From positions 7,849,501 to 7,913,500 of the forward strand of contig CM065381.1 of assembly GCA_033060915.1 (NCBI GenBank): DNA of 64,000 bases, written 5' to 3'. This DNA comes from Euryodendron excelsum. Taxonomy: Eukaryota > Streptophyta > Magnoliopsida > Ericales > Pentaphylacaceae. Shown here in pieces: positions 1 to 12,800 of this stretch (position 1 is its first letter; each line of letters opens with the position of its first letter). Under the pieces are notes generated by a model. That model made no database searches. It was not told the DNA's origin and saw nothing but the letters and a program-made list of their open reading frames with translations. The translations under genes and the position numbers were made by a program.

Positions 1-864
1 TTGAGAGAAACACCAGAAATTCTAAAGAACCAGAACATATAAATGGCAAGAAGTCTGTTTATGTACTTGAAAATCTGTACACTTTACTTGCAACCCCAGT
101 CCTCCTTCCTACACACCTTTGACATAATCTTCATGTGTCATACTTCTGTCATTAAAAGTTAAGCTATTTGGAAAAAAAACTTACATATCCCCTTGATTTA
201 ATTTTCTTTTACGTAAATGCTTGTTTTTTCAATATTTGAAGCAAGTCACATCCCAACAAGTAAGCTGGTCATGTACTAGAAAATCCCAAAAAAGTAGCCA
301 AGTGTATGGAATTATGTCTTTATTTTTTAAATTGGACACAACTTGATTGAAAAGTGTCCTTGCTTATTGGCTATTACTTCTAATTTTATAACTAATAACG
401 GAACAACCTTTCAGACAGCACTTCCTCAAAGAACTGTATCAAGAAATGACTATGGTCAAAACTTTAAGCAGCCCAACTGCTGCTTCAACGGCATTTTATG
501 GAGACCATGCATCAGTTGATGTAGATATTATATCTTCAATCATCCTAGCAGGTGTAATTTTCAAGCCAGCACATTCTGCCAACCCATAAAGATGCCAAGT
601 CTGAAACAAAAACACAACCCCTCCTCCCCAAACACCCAAAATAGCCAACCCAAAAAAATAAAAATAAAAAAACCAAGAAGAAGAAGAAGGATAGAACAGA
701 TGAGACTTGCCCATTGTCGATTAGAGGGTAAGGTATGAAACATGACATTATTCCAGATATCCTAAAATTACAATCAGGAATGAAAAAATAAACTAGAACA
801 GATATGTGACCAAAACATCTTATGAAGATTGAAAAGAAAGCAACTATGCAACGATATCAAATAC
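1..864 (-). other. Part of NUP205 intron 42, running off the window
   Basis: The donor of exon 42 is the AC (plus-strand view) at 863-864, so everything to the left is intron until the next exon. I looked for the expected continuation (a block resembling RYIAMVEMCQ) on the minus strand and did not find it. The minus-strand open stretch around 496-714 has no resemblance to NUP205. A short GAA run lies near 675-690. Confidence 0.7.
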
Positions 865-3800
865 CTTTTCTGTATATTGTCAGATGAAGAAACATGATCA
901 TGTTGAACACACATATTGATAATCTCATCCACCTCTTGTCTTGACAGTTCATTTATGTCCTGAATCTAGAAAACCAGAGAGGTACACATCCTTTAGTTGT
1001 GACTTAACAAAGAAACATAATGACAACATAGTGCAACAGCTGCAACCCCTTTACAAGCCCTCTTTCACCTTGTTAAGCAGTAAAGATTTTTCCTCAGCAG
1101 CTCTTTCAACAGCAATTGTCACAGAATTAAGAAAAGAACCGAGAATAGTCAGTGTGGGCTGCTGCTGTCCAGCAGGTGCGCGATAATCAGTGAGACTATC
1201 TGAAACCTGGGACAAATCATAGTTGTTAGATGAGAAGCAACTGTTTTATCATTTTAACAAAGTCAATCCTGGTATTTTCAGAGTGATACAAATAAAACCC
1301 GTATTTTACAATCTCAAAACTTGTCCATCTACCTGCAGTCTAAAAGTTTTCTTCGTGACCAGACAATACAGATAAGAGCTCAGGGTAAAGCAAAGACAAA
1401 ATGTGTTCAGCTCTGACTTCCGCTGATTCTGAGAATTCGTCATGAAATGAAGAGAGGAAAAGGAAAAATAAGTGGTTAAATACATCCATTTTGATCAAGT
1501 CTACCTTCACTAGTTAACTGTCAACTGAGATGAGTTACCTCTACAGCCCTCCCAGATTGGGCTAAAGTAAGAGATTCTGAATCACGCGAGAAAAATGAGC
1601 ACATCATCCCAAAAAGCCCTTGAACAAAACCATACTCGCCACTCTCTTCATATGGCCAAACCTACATGACATAAAAGATTTGCGTTCATGGGCCAAATAA
1701 GCAAGGACAACATTGTTAACGGTCACTTGGATGCCTCAAAATGCCACAAGTGATGATTATTTTTCCCCAAACGAAGGAGCTCAAACATGAGGTTACGCGA
1801 TTGCTGCAGTGTAAACTGAGAGCCACCATAGCTCAAGCCAGCGTATTCAATGCTTACTATCAACTCCTGAACATAACTAAAGGGGGTCATACCTTGCTAA
1901 GTATACCAACAACAAGATTTAACTGCTCCATTGTTAATTCATCAGCTTCAGAAACATCTTCCCGAAGAACTTGATCAAAGAGAAATTGATGCCCTTTGAC
2001 AAAATCTATTACTTCACGAACAATTTTGTTCTTCACCTATTAGACGCCCAGGATTAACAAACATAATGTTAACACATGCTTTAAAAAGTAAATGAAGGGG
2101 CATGAGGAATCACAAGAAACATAAAAGTACAAGTCCTACTGTAATATCTCAATAACTCAAGGCAAGAAGACAAAGGACTCCAATAATGTAAAGGTTTGAA
2201 AGCAGTTCCCTTCATTTCTTAGTTCAGCCATACAAAGTCAAAATTCAAATCCAGTAATACAACATATTCAAACTCTAGAATTTATAGAAGTGACAACCAG
2301 GTAAAAAGACTTCATGAAGATTTTATATCAGAGGACAAATTATGGTAAAGGACCATCAAGTTTCATTCTATCTTCATTTCTATTTCTAGTTTTGCTAAAA
2401 TTATACTCCATATACTCGGTCTTAGTCCTACATAACCTAAAACATTTTAAGGCTTTGTTTGCTTGTTGTCTTGGATTCTATTTTCTGGTTTTGTTTTCTG
2501 AAAATCGCGAAGACCGCCTTTGGTAAACTGTTTTTGAGAAATTTTTCTGCTGAAAACACCCCAATTTTAGGAAATAGAACAAAGTTGTTTTCTGATTTTT
2601 TGAAAACTACACTCATACAAAAATAAAACCAATATGAAAACGATGGTGTTTTCAAAGTTTCCATTTTTTTTTCCAAAAACACAAAAAACGAAAACGCAAA
2701 CTAAAATTCTGAATGATACCAAACAGGCTTTAGATTCTAAACTGCCCCTCCACAATTTTATATTAGAGTTTACTCTGCTCGTTCCTTTAATTAAACTATG
2801 TCCTAGAAACGAGATACACCAGGATCCCTGGTATGTTTGCATTCTTTTAGCATAAAAATTCTCGAGATCAATACAATGGGTATGAAGAGCAAATTTTTAT
2901 TTTACCATCACAATACCGGTACCCTCATGTATTTAACCTAGCAAAGTAGTGAAATGAAGTTCCGAAAAGGACATCTCCCTCCCCCTCAAAATAATAAATA
3001 AAGAAAATGAGAAAGAAAGAAACACAAAAAGAAACAAAAATATAAAACAAATAGAGCAAATAAACAGGTACTATATAAATAAAAAAAAACACAAAACAGG
3101 CTGAAGAGTAGTGTATATAAAGATGATTGACTGTTAAAGCATTTGGACCTTCTAGATTTTCTGTACATTTTAAAGTAATAAATCCAATAAATTTTCCAGA
3201 ACAAAATGAAAAGTAGAAAAATTAACATTCTGCTACTTATAACAGTCATATGATAATAACAAGAATAAACATTTGAAGTATAAAGTAGCAGCAGAAGCAG
3301 AACATATGGGATCAGGAAAGCAAACAAGCCCATTTAAAGACACACAAAATACAAAAAAACAACATAACAGTAGCCACCGATAAGATAAGGCTGAACATAA
3401 AGGAGTAAAATGAGAGGCTGAATGCAGAAGCACATTTATGCAACTAAGAACAGGAGACTATGAATTCCACCAGCAGTCAAGTGACATGGAGAGAGAGAGA
3501 GAGAGAGAGAGAGCTAACAACATGATACACCAATTCCAACACGAAGAAGCCAAATAAGGATTAAAAGCCTAAGTAGATTTAAGATCAGAAATTGCAGAGA
3601 CACATCAAGTTCAAAGGTTTCTATTTTACTTTTATATTTCCTTTAGTGATGGCACACTCAAGACATATCTTAAGTATGCTCATAGATATATATATGGGTA
3701 GCTACATGTGTTATATAGTTATATGTGTATATATAGAGAGAGAAACACATTAGTGCCGTAAAAATAGTGACTAATCATTTTTTTCAAGCATACTTAAGAA

Positions 3801-6800
3801 AAAGCAAACAATAAAGAGGCAAAGACAAATTTAATGAAAGCAAACAGCAAATAGCTCATCCACAATGTAATAATGATTTTGCCTTCTAAGATTTCCAAAT
3901 AGCAGATTTTGTATTGGGATGCCACAATATATATATATATATATATATATTTTCATAGACCATCCTGGTGAAAATATTTCATTTCCTGACTACTTCATTT
4001 AGTCTCTAGTTAGTTCATGGAACTATAATAACACAACCCTGTTGCCATCACAATAGAAGTGTTATTGCCACAAGCCACTAATTAGGGAGCATGTAATCAC
4101 GATTCCAGAGTTAGAACTTCAGTGAAAAAGGAAATTCTAACAAATTTTCTTTAGATACATGCACTAATTTACACAAGCAAGATGACAAGACTAAAGAAAG
4201 CAGCACTTGAAAAGACAAGTAGAGGCTGACCTCAAAGAAATCAGATGCATCAATCAATGAAGTCAGAGCAAACACTAATCTCAAAATTGGAGCTATGATC
4301 ATTCGTCGTTTATCAGCATCCACAGATAAATCTCTTCCGAATTTAGCATCAACCCGCCTTAGACTTCCCTGGTACAAAGTGTAGGTTAAAGTAGGTAAAA
4401 TTAAAAGGAATACAAGAGACTAATGAACAGACAAATGGTACCTTAATCTGCATATTGACTGCCCTGCAGGACGAAATATGTTCCAAAGCACCCATAGAAA
4501 ATAGAACCTGGGCCCCTGATTTCCCATATTTGTGGCTAATTCTCAACAATAGAGCAAGTTCTGCCTCAAGAGTACAAATTCGCTGCAATGAATCAATTGA
4601 ACGCCCACCATCCTAAAAGGTACAGGGAAAAAGGAAGGAAAAAAAATGTCACTTTATATTGGGCGGATAAATGCAGAATAATAACTCGAAAAAAGAAAAA
4701 TGACCAGCAAGACAGCCTGCTGGCAGACATGCAAACAAAAATAACTTAGTGAGTCCATATTAGCAAAAGCTAATTCAATGCAAACTCACCCCAAAATCAA
4801 ATTCATTGGAGAAAAACAATATAATGAAATTGTTGTGACAGTTTGCAACACCAGTCACAAGGAGAAACCTCTCCACTAAAATGAATTTATACTATATAAA
4901 TGAAGGCAAAAAAGATTATTTAAAACTTTACTCTTTAGGAATAAATTTTCACAAAGCTAAGGAAGGTACTCAAGGGGGAAGGTCGAAATGCAGTTGCTAA
5001 GATGGATCCTCGGTGAGAAATAGTAGGTTAGAATTAAAAATGGAAACATTTTTGAGATGTTGGAATTAGCACCAATTGGAGATAAGATGAGAGATAACAG
5101 CTAAGTCGGAATGGGACGGCCATGTCTGGCAACCCCCAATTACTACACTGAGTAGGAGTGTTATGGTCCACAATGAATGTATACCAAGGAAAAGGAGATC
5201 AAAATCAACATATGCCCAAATATTTATAACACAAGGTACCGTGTGTTTTAGTTAAAATTTTGGATCTACGGAAAGGGATTGGTGAAGTGAGAGTCATCTA
5301 GGTGGATCCTAATAGTTTAGGCAAGCCCTTGGTGATCGAAATTTCACTTTCTAAACCAGTGAATATGACATAAGTGGCCGACATTCATGTGGCCATAAAA
5401 ACATAACAAATAGAAAATATTATATACCTAAAAAGTGGAAATTACAAAGATGTTGCACACTACTTGAAACTAGCCACACGGCTATTACTTTCAAAGGTGT
5501 TTTACAATCATTTATTATATTGCAAGCAAACACACAATTTTTAGCATTCATATATCAGCTTGTCTGGTAGATTGACAAACACTAACATCTACAGGCAAGC
5601 CCTCTAGAACTAGCCAAAAATTCCTTATGCTTAAAAATGACAACCATGCCTCCTCAGCTAATCATGAGATTACCTTTTTTGGGCATTCTTTCACAAGACA
5701 GCACAAAGAGATACACACGCAGTTATATTCCCCCACACATCCCAATAAAAAAATTATAGAAATGGAGATACGAATGATAAGAGCACGACTAGTATGAATA
5801 TATCTACACCATGATTTTAACAGTGGAGTTTGCTTTGATCAGGAGCAATAGACTTTTCACAAAATTCAGAACAGTTCTCAAAGGAACAATTAGTCAAGTC
5901 AAGATGCTGACTTATTTACATTGTACTTCAGCTATAATACCGAAGTAGAAGGTATGACTCCCAACAAATTCTTGTCTTTCCAAGAAAGGATTGTCTGCAA
6001 GTTAGCTTTTGGAAGCTTACAAGCATGTATGGGCAAATATTACAGTATGAAGGACCTCTGCAGTTTTTGGCAATGGACCACAGCAACACTAACGGTTGTA
6101 CAATGGCCAGGTGATAGACCTCACAACTAGAGAATATGTTATCAGCTAGTTTCAAAGACAAAGGTGTTTTCTTTTCAAAATTACCTAATGCATGGTGAAA
6201 AACATTATCTGAAGGAAAAGGATGAACATACAGATTAAAAATAAGGGGAAAGCACTTGAGCTTATCTATCTAAATTTCATGAGTTGAAAACTTCTCAATT
6301 CTCAGCGTTAATGAAGCAAGTAAAAGGAGATTTATAGGATGGTAAACCAAAATATCAAAGAACTGCACTGCCTCACATCCTCCAACCTAGATAGCAGGTC
6401 ACGTTGACCTGGCTACTAGCAGTTTCAAAAATATATATAGATAATAAGTTTTCTTAAGCAAAAAGAGAACTTCAAAAAGAAAAGAAAAGAAAAGAGAAAT
6501 TAATTTCATACAAGGAACACTCACCTGGAAAGAAAGATTGCTGATGCTCATAAAGCAAGACCTTAGGAAACCTCTGCTTTGAAGTTGGCTTAAGAAATAC
6601 TTCTCATAATCAATACAAATCAATGCATCCAGGATATAGAGTGATATTGTCTTTCCAGATTCACTGCCTTGAGTAGCATCTTTTATAACCTGAATGTTAA
6701 ATTAAAAAGAAAAAGAAAAAGAAAGAGAAAAAAGATAATATATAAGCAGAAGAGGGAAAAGGAAGTGAAGGCAATTGAAGTACATAGATAGCAAGTCTAT

Positions 6801-9800
6801 GATGCACAAGGGGAAATTGTGGAAGTGGTGATGATGCAAATTGAAGTAAAATGAAGAAAAAGGCAAGATCTTCAAAAGGAATATATTATAAACCACGCTT
6901 GACAAGAAAAGAAGCACAAATTCTAAAATCAAACTCTGATGCCCTGATTGTTATAGAAGTCAGCATGATCTACCAAAACCCAAGCCCAATCAGATCATAA
7001 CTTCATAACTGGCGTAACTCATCAGCAATCTGGGCCTATGGAGCCTTATGTGTTGGCTTAACAAACCCATTTCTCAAAACAAACAGGGACACTCATACTT
7101 GATTACTTCAGTAAATGCTAACCATCACTATGAATTACTCGTGTGGCGTGGAACAAGTCCTGGAAGAAGAGCAGAAAAGCTTTCCGATTGCTGGAAAGCA
7201 AAAAAGTTGTGGTTAACTAAGTTGGAAGCCACTGACAAAAGCAGTTTTAACCTGGGTGACAAATGAGTGTGATTTAATGTATTGCCATATTTAACCTAAA
7301 CATTTGGCTCCCATATCCAGTCTGAATATTAATGAACATCTGCAGTCAAACTTCAACTTACAGATATTACCTTTGTATTAAAGATGTGGCTGACGGAGAA
7401 CTTTCTCTAGAGAATGATACTTTGTAGAAAATAGAAATTTTCAAACTTAACTTGAGCACTTTTCTCTTCTTACAAGGTGTCATTTGTGCACATAACAAGA
7501 TAGGATAGGATAAACTCAACTGAATGAAACATTGTCCAAAGACCCTTGATGAGGATCATGTCAATCTAATCACTGGTGCATTAACTGAAATTTATAGCAC
7601 ATGGCATGTGTAACAAGCCAGTAAACACATGCAACACTAAAAATAAAATTAAAAAGAAGAAGAAGAAACATTATACCACATGGGTTTACTCGAAAGCTTA
7701 ATCAAACAGTATTCAAGCCATGCTAAAATAACTCTCCCCATTTTGGGGGTGTTATTCTATTCAATAAACAAAGGCCACCAATGCAGGAAGTGGGGATAAC
7801 TGGACTTTGGCAGTATTTGCACGATCCTATGCATGTCGCCATTATATTTTAAAAGACTCATTGAGTAATTTTCTCTTCCTATAAGATTATTTATGCTCAT
7901 CAAATAAGATGGCTTATTACATCAATAGAATTTTAGCTCCTATGCTATGAGGGGGGAAATTAGAAAGCAAAAAAAATCCAATTTCTCTTCCATGTAATTG
8001 AAAATATCTGGCTTATTGAACTCAATTTTTAAAAAATAGTTCACGGCAAGTTGATTCAGTCACTAAATCATTAATATGACAACATCATAATCCACCTAGC
8101 CAAATTAAAAAAAGATGTCATCGTACATTTGTACTAGCTTAATCAACACACAAAATCAGAATGGCAACCTCTTGAGTTGTCACATCATATGATACACAAA
8201 AGCATTATGGAACAATTAAAAGATCTGATGGGAACTGTATCAATGCCTTTGCCTGTGAAAACCAATCCCTAGATAGTAACTGTGTGCTTCCAGCCAATAA
8301 AATTTCTCTCTATGCGGACCATGGTGCATCCTTGGTGACTCTATACAAGTAACAGACATTGAATCGTAATTTAGAAACACATTTGACATAAGACAGCTTT
8401 TAGAAACTTGGACTAAGGCTGCATACAATTGTAATTGTGGTTTTGGTTACAAAAAGCTTCTGGGGTTCGGATTCTGCAAAGGTGAAGAAGGTTTCCAGGT
8501 TTCTAGATAAAAAGTTAAAATTGGTTTGATCTTAGAAGTTATTGGTTGCATAATTTGCAGAGAAGTGGCTGGTGGAATGTATGTACAGTATGCAATTTAG
8601 GGTTTAAATGGTTGAATTGAAGACCAATAGCCAGGGGAAGGGGTTAGGTATGATTTAAACTTGATTTGCTAGGGTTTTGGCCCTTTTGGGATTAAAAAGT
8701 TGACTCTTCTCAGGTTGTGAATACAAAATTGAACATAGTGTTTGTGAGAGAGAAGAAGAAGAGAGGAAAATTCTAGCCTTTCTAGGAATTCCACCTATAC
8801 TTCCCTGTCAATTATCCCCCAAGTAAAGGTAGCACAAAGCATCACAGAGAGCCACAAAAGTTACACACATTCTCTAAAACTCAACTCCAACAAATAGAAT
8901 AAGTACATAGATGTTTATAACCTGCTGGTTCCCCTAATTCTACCATGACGATTGCTCCAACTTTAGCAAACTAAGAAATCTTGACCAACTATAATTGTAT
9001 AGACTTAATAAAACTCCATATATACTCCATAACATTCTTTGACCCGTAAAACGACCATGCGTGACCCTAAAAACCAAAAATCCTTGGTAATTAACATCTA
9101 ATAAAGACACAACATATGTCCAGCAGGGTTTCAACTTAAAAAATACATAAAAATAAAGCTCAAATTTATCCTAGACACATTTATGAAACAACCAAAGTGT
9201 GCTCCATGGTAAATCCCCGATTTACCCGTATTCTTTTTGTCCACACTCAAACATCAAATTTTGTCAATCCCCAAGCATTCTGAGACAAGTAAAAGGGTAC
9301 TCAATGCCCGGCTTGTTTATAAAACAAGTGAAAAGGAACTCAATCCCTTAGTTCTGCTCATTTCTTATGGGATGAGCCTAAACGAGTACAAAACAAGCTG
9401 AACTGGAGTGAAGCTCAAACTACCTAGTTCATCTTGCAGGCCTAATTCAAGCTCTATCCCTATTTACTATTTGCCATCATTGTGGCCCAATAAACTTCAA
9501 TTTGAATCTCAATCCTGTCACCAAACAGGTAAGAAATAAATAATGTCTGAAAATAAGTCTCTAATAACACCAAACAGTATCCTACATCCTTTGTCAAATT
9601 TCCTCGCAGTTTATCCTTGGACAATATTACTATTGTTGGCGTTGCTATTGTTTATTTTTTGGAGTACAGGAAAGAACATCAGTCTAAAACATTTTAAGTA
9701 CACCAAGGACTTGCAGGAGCAACCAGCATCCATATATCATCAACAAGCTAGTTAAAAATTAAGAATTTATCCACTGCTGTCAGCCTTGGTTAAAAGAAGG

Positions 9801-12800
9801 CATGCAAACAGAATATGGCCAAGAAAAATGCAAGAGACTAAATCTAGGATGCAAGAGAAGAATACAGATTAAGACAAAAGCATAATACAAGAGACTACGA
9901 AAGAACAATATATGAAAAATGTATACAGTACCCACCAGATCTAGGATTGCTTGTGCATCTTTCTTTAGAATAGAAAAATTGGCCCGAGCTAATTCTGCCT
10001 GCTCTTTGTCAATCTGAAAACCATAATATTCAGTAATATATTTTGTCACTAGCCATACATGAATGGAAACCTTCCCAATAAGGAATTTGAAACTTCACAC
10101 CTTCTGAAGGTCCAGATCTTCAGTGTTTTGCTCATCAAGCAACAATAACTGCAGAACTGACGTCGGAACATCTGGATTAAGCATATGCTGACAGTACTGG
10201 AAGTAGCTAAGAAGCAAGGCATATTGGCTGAACGCAGAAATATTAGAGGTCAGATGCATCCTACTAAAGACTAATTAACTAAAAGAAACAAAAAACAAAA
10301 ACCTTCAAAAAAGGACTGAGGCCTAACTAAAACCATACCGTCTCCTCAATGCTTCCGATGATTCATTTCTAAGGATTGCCATGATAAGCTTGAACAAAAT
10401 GGAGTTACAAGCTCCATTTGACAACTGTTTAGCCATGATAATGTCAAGACATGTCACAGTGTCAGAGTTTAAATCTCCAGGGCATAAAAATCTTTCATCA
10501 CGTAGTTTGGCCATGCACGTAAGAGCAACCTTGGGAAATCACAGCAATGGAAGAGGTCAAAACAATAAACCAAGAACTTGCTGAAGTTATTGAGCAGTGA
10601 TTAAAGGACACAAATAGGTACATAGATATTAGTACTACCTGGGTCAATATTATTGCCATCTTCAGTGAACAGTCTGGAGAAGCAGAAGCACTCATAGAGG
10701 CATCAAGCAACCTGTTAGTATTTAGATGAAATAGTTACAGAGTGACTACATAAAATACAAGAGAAGCACTGATGATGAAAACGTGACCCACTGAAACAAA
10801 ATTTCTGATCGATTTTCAAGAGATGATATTCTTCTGGATGCAGAGACCTATCAAGGCAACAAACAGAGATTAAAATACGAAGAAGAAATATAAAGCTAGA
10901 AAAACAACCATTAGTATGAAAGCACAATGTAAAACAGAGAATTCCAACTGCATTTAGAAACAATAAATCAGAAAACGAAGACACTGACCTCGACAATCTG
11001 AGACCAGCTAGTTAACATATGAAGTTGGGCAGCTTGTTCTTCAAGGTTCTTATTATACTTCCATCCCCATCGTAATATCTGTTGAATCGTATCACTTACC
11101 TCATTGAGCTCAACTTCACTGCCAAAAGAGCTCAGTTGAGGATTACCAACATTGCATTTCTGAAACAACAAACTTAAAATCAGGACAAGAGGAGACTCTG
11201 CCAAGATCTTGGAGAAGAGAAGTTATAAAAAGCTAGAAAATTAATAGACATACTTTAGATGCGAAAAAACAAAACCCATTACAGGAAATTTATAAACCAA
11301 AGAAGACAACCTGCCAAAGTTTGTCACGGAACGCAGCAAGATCAATTAATCGATCGCCACGCTCTGAATAGTAATAAATACCTCCCTTTCCAGAAGTTGC
11401 TGGATTCCTGAGTATATCCTCAGCCTACAAAAAACATACTATCAAGTATGGCAAAGGAAAAACAAAAATATGGAAAATCGAGTTTTAGCATCATACCAGA
11501 AATCCATATTTCATATTAGAAACAGCCTGAGAATACTTTATACTGGTATCAGGTGACCTGAACTGGACAACTTCAAGCAATTCTAACACCTAGCCAATGA
11601 AAGAAAGCAAAAATTAATTAGCTTCCTCCCAGAAATGGCGAGACAAAGCAGATCCTACTTTGAAAAAAGGATATGGGCAGACTTTAGTGATGATGTGGCC
11701 AATTAAACCGAGGATGGGATTGGTATGATAGAGCAAAATGTGCAAGCAAGTGGCAGCAGGATTGAATTCGGGAGTGACAATAGGTGGACTCTGGTAGATG
11801 TAGCCTGAGGAGGACAAGTAAGGAACTTGATCTCTGAGGAAGGAATTGCGTATGACTCTAGAGTATGAACTGAAACTTGTGGGGACTAATTATCTTGAGG
11901 AGATGAGACTGGAGGACCTTGACTCATTATCCCCTCTTGGCTGTGTGCTACTTGCTATGCTAAAGCTGGCAGAGTGTAAGACTTGGGTCTGGCAGATTTC
12001 AGATTTCTTGAAGCTATGTTGACAGTCATGCAGACCATACAATGCTCATCAAAGAAGGTGGCAATAAAATTATCAGTCTTATTGTGTATGTGGATGACAT
12101 ATTAGCAACAAGTACTGATGTGGAGGAATGTCTCACCTAAAAACACGAAACTTAAGCTCCAAAGATACTCTCTAGGGATTGAGTTGCCAGATCAAATAAA
12201 GGCATCTTTATCTCCCAGAGGAAGTACGTTCTTGATCTATTTGAGGAAACATGCATGTTGGATTGTAGACCAGTAGATTCTCCAATTAAGGCTAATTATA
12301 GACATGCAAATGGTGAAAGTAAGAAGCACGGATACAAATATGCGACACGGACACGCCGACACAAAAATCAAAAAAATGCAAAACACGACACTGTTGGTAT
12401 ACGGCAAAAACATATAATTTTTATATGTCATATATATGAATATTTAACTCAAATATAATTAAAAAAAAATTGCATGGTATCCCTAATTATAATTAAACAC
12501 CATGTACTCCATAATTTATATATAAATATACATTGCCCTCAAGTGTTCAAAGCGTGTCCGATTCCAAAAAAATTTAAAGACAATAAGACACGTTTAGACA
12601 CATGTCCAACAAAGTGTCGGACGAGTGTCCGATACGGTGTCCAACACGAACACAACACCTTCTTAGAAGCTATGTTACCTGGACTCGAGTACGGGTGTCG
12701 GGTGCGGGTGCGGGTGCGGGTGCGTGTCTAAGTATCAGATTCATCTAATTCTCATGTCCAAAGACATTAGAAAACGACTAGATTTCATATTTTTTAAATA

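Larger units (their letters stand above)
2037..4230 (-). other. NUP205 intron 37, with MITE and microsatellites
   Basis: The intron holds a MITE-like inverted repeat (2455-2735, separate entry), a (GA)n tract at 3488-3513 and a (TA)n tract at 3926-3950. Around 3000-3400 the minus strand gives long runs of Cys, Phe, Leu and Tyr codons; this is composition only and I see no gene. Confidence 0.6.

Noticed and set aside
496..714. Minus-strand open frame as the last NUP205 exon
   Set aside because: Its sequence (MIEDIISTSTDAWSP) does not match the expected C-terminal part of NUP205, and the expected block after exon 42 is absent, so the gene end must be outside.
3488..3950. GA and TA runs as satellite or centromeric DNA
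   Set aside because: They are isolated tracts of 20-40 bp, ordinary intronic microsatellites.
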